In this document: piece by piece, positions 60,290 to 64,000 of the stretch
How positions within the stretch are numbered: the stretch's first letter is position 1
Layout of the letters: each line of letters opens with the position of its first letter
DNA from: Lentzea guizhouensis
Lineage (GTDB): Bacteria; Actinomycetota; Actinomycetes; Mycobacteriales; Pseudonocardiaceae
Direction: 5' to 3'
NCBI RefSeq assembly: GCF_001701025.1
Contig: NZ_CP016793.1
Span: 7,502,001-7,566,000, forward strand
DNA length: 64,000 bases
Notes under the pieces: model-generated
The model's input: the letters and a program-made list of their open reading frames with translations, nothing else
What the model was told of the DNA's origin: nothing
Database searches by the model: none
Program-made: the position numbers and the translations under genes

Positions 60290-60545
60290 GCCGAGCACGC
60301 TAGCGACGAGGTCTGACAATTTCCGATCGCCGCAGGTCAGGCGTACCAAAGAGGACGGAACGGGCGGTTCGGGGCGGCCGGGACGGGACGAAGGTCGCAG
60401 GGCGCGGGTGGGCGAGGCGGACCGAACCGGTCCGTCAGGGAGCCGTTCTCGCCCGTGCCGGCGAAGCCGGGGAAACCGCTGGTGAGCGAGACCACCGGTT
60501 ATTGACGCGAGCGATCCGCACCCTCCTGACTATCCTTGAACCCAA

Positions 60546-63500
60546 ATGGACACCCCGCTCGCTGAACTGCACAAACGCCTGCCCGAGCTCATGCCGCGTG
60601 ATCAACGCCGGCTCGCCAGGCGCCTCGACGGCGCACGCAAGGTCAAAGACCCGATGGCGCGCCGCAAGATCACAGAGGAGATCGCCGGCCTCATCGACGA
60701 GGCCGCGCTCAAGGTCGCGCTGCGCAGGGAGTCCGTCCCGAAGATCAGCTATCCCGACGAGCTGCCGGTCAGCCAGCACAAGGACGAGATCAAAGAGCTG
60801 ATCGCGCGCCACCAGGTCGTGATCGTCGCCGGGGAGACCGGGTCCGGCAAGACGACCCAGCTGCCGAAGATCTGCCTGGAGCTCGGGCGGGGGATCACCG
60901 GGCAGATCGGGCACACCCAGCCCCGCCGCATCGCCGCGCGCACCGTCGCCGAACGGGTCGCCGAGGAGCTGGGCACCAAGCTCGGGGACACGGTCGGGTA
61001 CAAGGTGCGGTTCACCGACCAGTCCGGCGAGGACACGCTGGTCAAGCTCATGACCGACGGCATCCTGCTCGCCGAGATCCAGACCGACCGCACGCTGTCG
61101 CGCTACGACACGATCATCATCGACGAGGCCCACGAACGCAGCCTCAACGTCGACTTCCTGCTCGGCTACCTCAAGCAGCTGCTGCCGCGGCGACCGGACC
61201 TGAAGATCGTCATCACGTCCGCGACGATCGACCCGCAGCGGTTCAGCGCGCACTTCGACGACGCGCCCGTCATCGAGGTCTCCGGCCGCACCTACCCCGT
61301 CGAGACCCGCTACCGGCCGCTGGAGGAGGACGACGACCAGACCCAGGGCATCATCAACGCCGTCCACGAGCTGCAGGCCGAAGGCCCCGGCGACGTCCTG
61401 GTGTTCCTCTCCGGCGAACGCGAGATCCGCGACACCGCCGACGCCCTCAAAGCCGAAGACCTGAAGAACACCGAGATCCTGCCGTTGTACGCGCGGCTCA
61501 GCGTCGGTGAGCAGCACCGCGTCTTCCAGCGCCACACCGGCCGCCGGATCGTGCTCGCCACCAACGTCGCCGAGACCAGCCTCACCGTGCCGGGCATCAA
61601 GTACGTCGTCGACCCCGGCAACGCGCGCATCTCCCGCTACAGCCACCGCCTCAAGGTCCAGCGCCTGCCCATCGAACCCATCAGCCAGGCGAGTGCGAAC
61701 CAGCGCAAGGGCCGCTGCGGCCGCGTCAGCGAAGGCATCTGCATCCGCCTGTACTCCGAGGAGGACTTCGAGGCCCGTCCGGAGTTCACCGACGCGGAGA
61801 TCCTGCGCACCAACCTCGCCAGCGTCATCCTGCAGATGACCAACATCGGCCTCGGCGACGTCGCCAGGTTCCCGTTCATCGACCCGCCCGACAGCCGCAA
61901 CATCAACGACGGCATCGGCCTGCTCCAGGAGCTCGGCGCCATCAGCGCCGACCGCAAGGCCGCGGGGGAGCAGACGCTCACCCCCACCGGCCGCAAGCTC
62001 GCCCAGCTGCCCGTCGACCCCCGCCTCGGCCGCATGGTCCTGGAGGCCGACACCACCGGCTGCCTCAAAGAGGTCATGATCATCGCCGCCGCGCTGTCCA
62101 TCCAGGACCCCCGCGAACGGCCCGCCGACCAGCAGGACGCCGCCACGCAGCAGCACGCCAGGTTCGTCGACAAGGAATCCGACTTCGTCACGTTCCTCAC
62201 CCTGTGGCAGTACCTCAAGGACAAGCAGAAAGAGCTCAGCGGCAACCAGTTCCGCAAGCTCTGCAAGGCCGAGTTCCTCAACTACCTGCGCGTGCGCGAG
62301 TGGCAGGACATCTACCTGCAGCTGCGCCAGGTCGCCAAGCAGATCGGCATGACCCTCAACGACACCCCCGGCGACCCGCGCAACATCCACATCGCGCTGC
62401 TCTCCGGGCTGCTCAGCCACATCGGCGTCAAAGACGTCCTCAAAAAGCAGGCCCCGAACGAGAAACGCCGGCCGCTGACCGAGTTCCTCGGCGCCCGCAA
62501 CGCCAAGTTCGCGATCTTCCCCGGCAGCGCGCTGGCGAAGAAACCACCGCAATGGGTGATGGCCGCCGAGCTCGTCGAGACCAGCCGCCTGTGGGGCCGC
62601 ATCGTCGCCAAGATCGAACCCGAGTGGGCCGAACGCCTCGGCGAGCACGTCGTCAAACGCCAGTACTCCGAACCGCACTGGGAGACCAAACGCGGCAGCG
62701 TCGTCGCCCTGGAGAAGGTCACCCTCTACGGTGTGCCGATCGTCGCCGGCCGCAAGGTCAACTACGGCCGCATCGACCCCGGGCTGTCGCGTGAGCTGTT
62801 CCTGCGCCACGCACTCGTACAGGGGGAGTGGACCACCCACCACCGGTTCTTCCACACCAACCGCGCCCTGCTGGAGGAGGTCGGGGAGCTCGAGAACCGG
62901 GCGCGGCGCCGCGACATCGTCGTCGACGAGGAAACCCTCTACGACTTCTACGACAAACGCGTCGGCCAGGACGTGGTCTCCGCGCGGCACTTCGACACCT
63001 GGTGGAAGAAGCAGAAGGACAAGAACCTCCTCACCTTCACCAAGGACATGCTGGTCAACGACCGCGCCGACGTCCGCCCCGAGGCCTACCCCGACCAGTG
63101 GCGCCAGGGCGAGCTGACCCTGCCGCTGAGCTACCACTTCGAACCCGGCACGAAGAACGACGGTGTTACCGTCCAGCTGCCGCTCCCGGCGCTCACCACC
63201 CTGGACGACGACGCGTTCTCCTGGCAGATCCCCGGCCTGCGCCACGACCTCGTCGTCGCCCTCATCCGGTCACTGCCCAAGCAGATCCGCCGCAACTTCG
63301 TGCCCGTCCCCGACGTCGCCACCGCCGTCCTCGCCCGCATCAACCCCGCCGACACGAGCCTGCTCGCCGGGGTCGAACGCGAGCTCAAAGCCCTCACCGG
63401 CGTCACCGTGCACCGCGAGGACTGGCAGCTCGACGCCGTCCCCGACCACCTCAAGCTCACCTTCCAGGTCGTCGACGAGAACAACCGCACCCTCGCCGAG

Positions 63501-64000
63501 GGCAAGGACATCGCCGCGCTCAAGACCCAGCTGCGCGACGAGGTCCGCGAGTCGCTGTCCCAAGCCGCCGGGCACCTCGAACGCACCGGGCTGACCACCT
63601 GGGACTTCGACACCCTGCCCCGCACCATCGAGCAGCGGCAGTCCGGCATCACCGTCACCGCCTACCCGTCGCTGCTCGACCGCGGCGACACCGTGGCGAT
63701 CAAGGTCCTCGACACCCCCGGCCGGCAGGCCCACGCGCACCGCCGCGGTGTGCGCAGGTTGTTGCTGCTCAACCTGAACTCACCGGTCAAGCACCTGCAA
63801 CGCCACCTCGACAACGCCTCCAAGCTCGCCCTGACCCGCAACCCGCACGGTGGGGTGGCGAACCTGCTCGCCGACTGCATCACGGCCGCGGTCGACCGGC
63901 TCATGGGCGAACCCGCGTGGGACCAGAAGTCGTTCGCCGCCCAGCTCAAGAAGGTCCAGGCCGCGCTCAACGACACCACCTGGGTGACCGTGCAGGAGGT
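60546..64000 (+). CDS. hrpA: ATP-dependent RNA helicase HrpA, 5' part (runs off the window)
   Basis: An open frame of 1151 codons without stop; HrpA proteins have about 1300 residues. DEAH-box motifs in order: Walker A VIVAGETGSGKTTQLPKICLE (about 93-113), TQPRRIAARTVAERVAEE, motif II IIIDEAHERSLN (about 190), SATI, VFLSGEREIRDTA, and motif VI region NQRKGRCGRVSEGICIRLYSE. Beyond residue 650 lies the long C-terminal HrpA-specific part (DUF3418). It unwinds structured RNA or stalled ribosomal complexes. ATG 60546 lies 15 bases after a CTATCCTTG stretch; no strong ribosome binding site is visible. Confidence 0.95.
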   Translation, partial: MDTPLAELHKRLPELMPRDQRRLARRLDGARKVKDPMARRKITEEIAGLIDEAALKVALRRESVPKISYPDELPVSQHKDEIKELIARHQVVIVAGETGSGKTTQLPKICLELGRGITGQIGHTQPRRIAARTVAERVAEELGTKLGDTVGYKVRFTDQSGEDTLVKLMTDGILLAEIQTDRTLSRYDTIIIDEAHERSLNVDFLLGYLKQLLPRRPDLKIVITSATIDPQRFSAHFDDAPVIEVSGRTYPVETRYRPLEEDDDQTQGIINAVHELQAEGPGDVLVFLSGEREIRDTADALKAEDLKNTEILPLYARLSVGEQHRVFQRHTGRRIVLATNVAETSLTVPGIKYVVDPGNARISRYSHRLKVQRLPIEPISQASANQRKGRCGRVSEGICIRLYSEEDFEARPEFTDAEILRTNLASVILQMTNIGLGDVARFPFIDPPDSRNINDGIGLLQELGAISADRKAAGEQTLTPTGRKLAQLPVDPRLGRMVLEADTTGCLKEVMIIAAALSIQDPRERPADQQDAATQQHARFVDKESDFVTFLTLWQYLKDKQKELSGNQFRKLCKAEFLNYLRVREWQDIYLQLRQVAKQIGMTLNDTPGDPRNIHIALLSGLLSHIGVKDVLKKQAPNEKRRPLTEFLGARNAKFAIFPGSALAKKPPQWVMAAELVETSRLWGRIVAKIEPEWAERLGEHVVKRQYSEPHWETKRGSVVALEKVTLYGVPIVAGRKVNYGRIDPGLSRELFLRHALVQGEWTTHHRFFHTNRALLEEVGELENRARRRDIVVDEETLYDFYDKRVGQDVVSARHFDTWWKKQKDKNLLTFTKDMLVNDRADVRPEAYPDQWRQGELTLPLSYHFEPGTKNDGVTVQLPLPALTTLDDDAFSWQIPGLRHDLVVALIRSLPKQIRRNFVPVPDVATAVLARINPADTSLLAGVERELKALTGVTVHREDWQLDAVPDHLKLTFQVVDENNRTLAEGKDIAALKTQLRDEVRESLSQAAGHLERTGLTTWDFDTLPRTIEQRQSGITVTAYPSLLDRGDTVAIKVLDTPGRQAHAHRRGVRRLLLLNLNSPVKHLQRHLDNASKLALTRNPHGGVANLLADCITAAVDRLMGEPAWDQKSFAAQLKKVQAALNDTTWVTVQE

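Noticed and set aside
60435..63245. 936-codon minus-strand frame opposite hrpA
   Set aside because: Antisense shadow of a clear DEAH helicase; composition is Leu/Asp/Val/Gly-rich mirror of the real codons.

Overview
The window is high-GC actinobacterial DNA. GTG starts, ATGA/GTGA gene overlaps, an F420-type LLM oxidoreductase, MmyB-type HTH regulators, an ECF sigma factor paired with a DGPF/YCII gene and many actinobacterial DUF families all suggest the Pseudonocardiaceae (Lentzea/Saccharothrix-like). The genus is an inference.

1-11.3 kb: the N-terminus of an OmpR-type response regulator, a HATPase anti-sigma-like protein, a SAM methyltransferase with an ABC exporter (+), a TetR-glycosyltransferase-DUF6653 operon (-), a CPA1 Na+/H+ antiporter (+) and nhaA (-). 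Three transcription units here (methyltransferase/ABC, CPA1 antiporter, nhaA) carry the same 24-nt leader motif just before their starts. It is a likely structured cis-regulatory RNA.

11.3-26.7 kb: an accessory island ending at a tRNA-Leu(GAG). It holds a nearly intact transposase, IS remnants, a pentapeptide-repeat membrane protein with a coupled 28-aa ORF, a HEPN-like protein, broken SGNH, DUF7822 and SbcC genes, YfbU with its own operator-like repeat, a large NACHT NTPase, a PD-(D/E)XK/HTH protein and a large serine recombinase next to the tRNA. The NACHT, nuclease and HEPN genes are the best candidates for undescribed defence functions.

26.8-40.2 kb: a squalene-cyclase-like toroid protein; an ABC transporter with its own histidine kinase and LuxR-type regulator; TetR with a GAP-family membrane protein; a tandem P-loop kinase; glutaminase; M20 peptidase; SDR; alpha/beta hydrolase; a membrane protein; DUF899. 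A 164-bp near-perfect palindrome lies between glutaminase and peptidase.

40.2-54.9 kb: a membrane-anchored HTH-nSTAND-WD40 protein broken by an exact 46-bp tandem duplication, MmyB-type regulators, two aldo/keto reductases, a lipoprotein with DUF5703, an LLM oxidoreductase-uppP-phosphatase operon, an ECF42-like sigma factor with its DGPF partner, NTF2-like and SDR genes. An AT-rich 16-bp dyad recurs before three minus-strand genes (40.27, 44.15 and 47.75 kb).

55-64 kb: a tyrosine recombinase that appears fused to a threonine-aldolase-like enzyme through a G6-run frameshift, DUF4180, adenosine deaminase, a protein with 36-bp repeats, a DUF4240 protein and hrpA running off the end.

At least seven genes carry apparent frameshifts. 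Some may be decay in the island, others sequence error; raw reads would separate the two.
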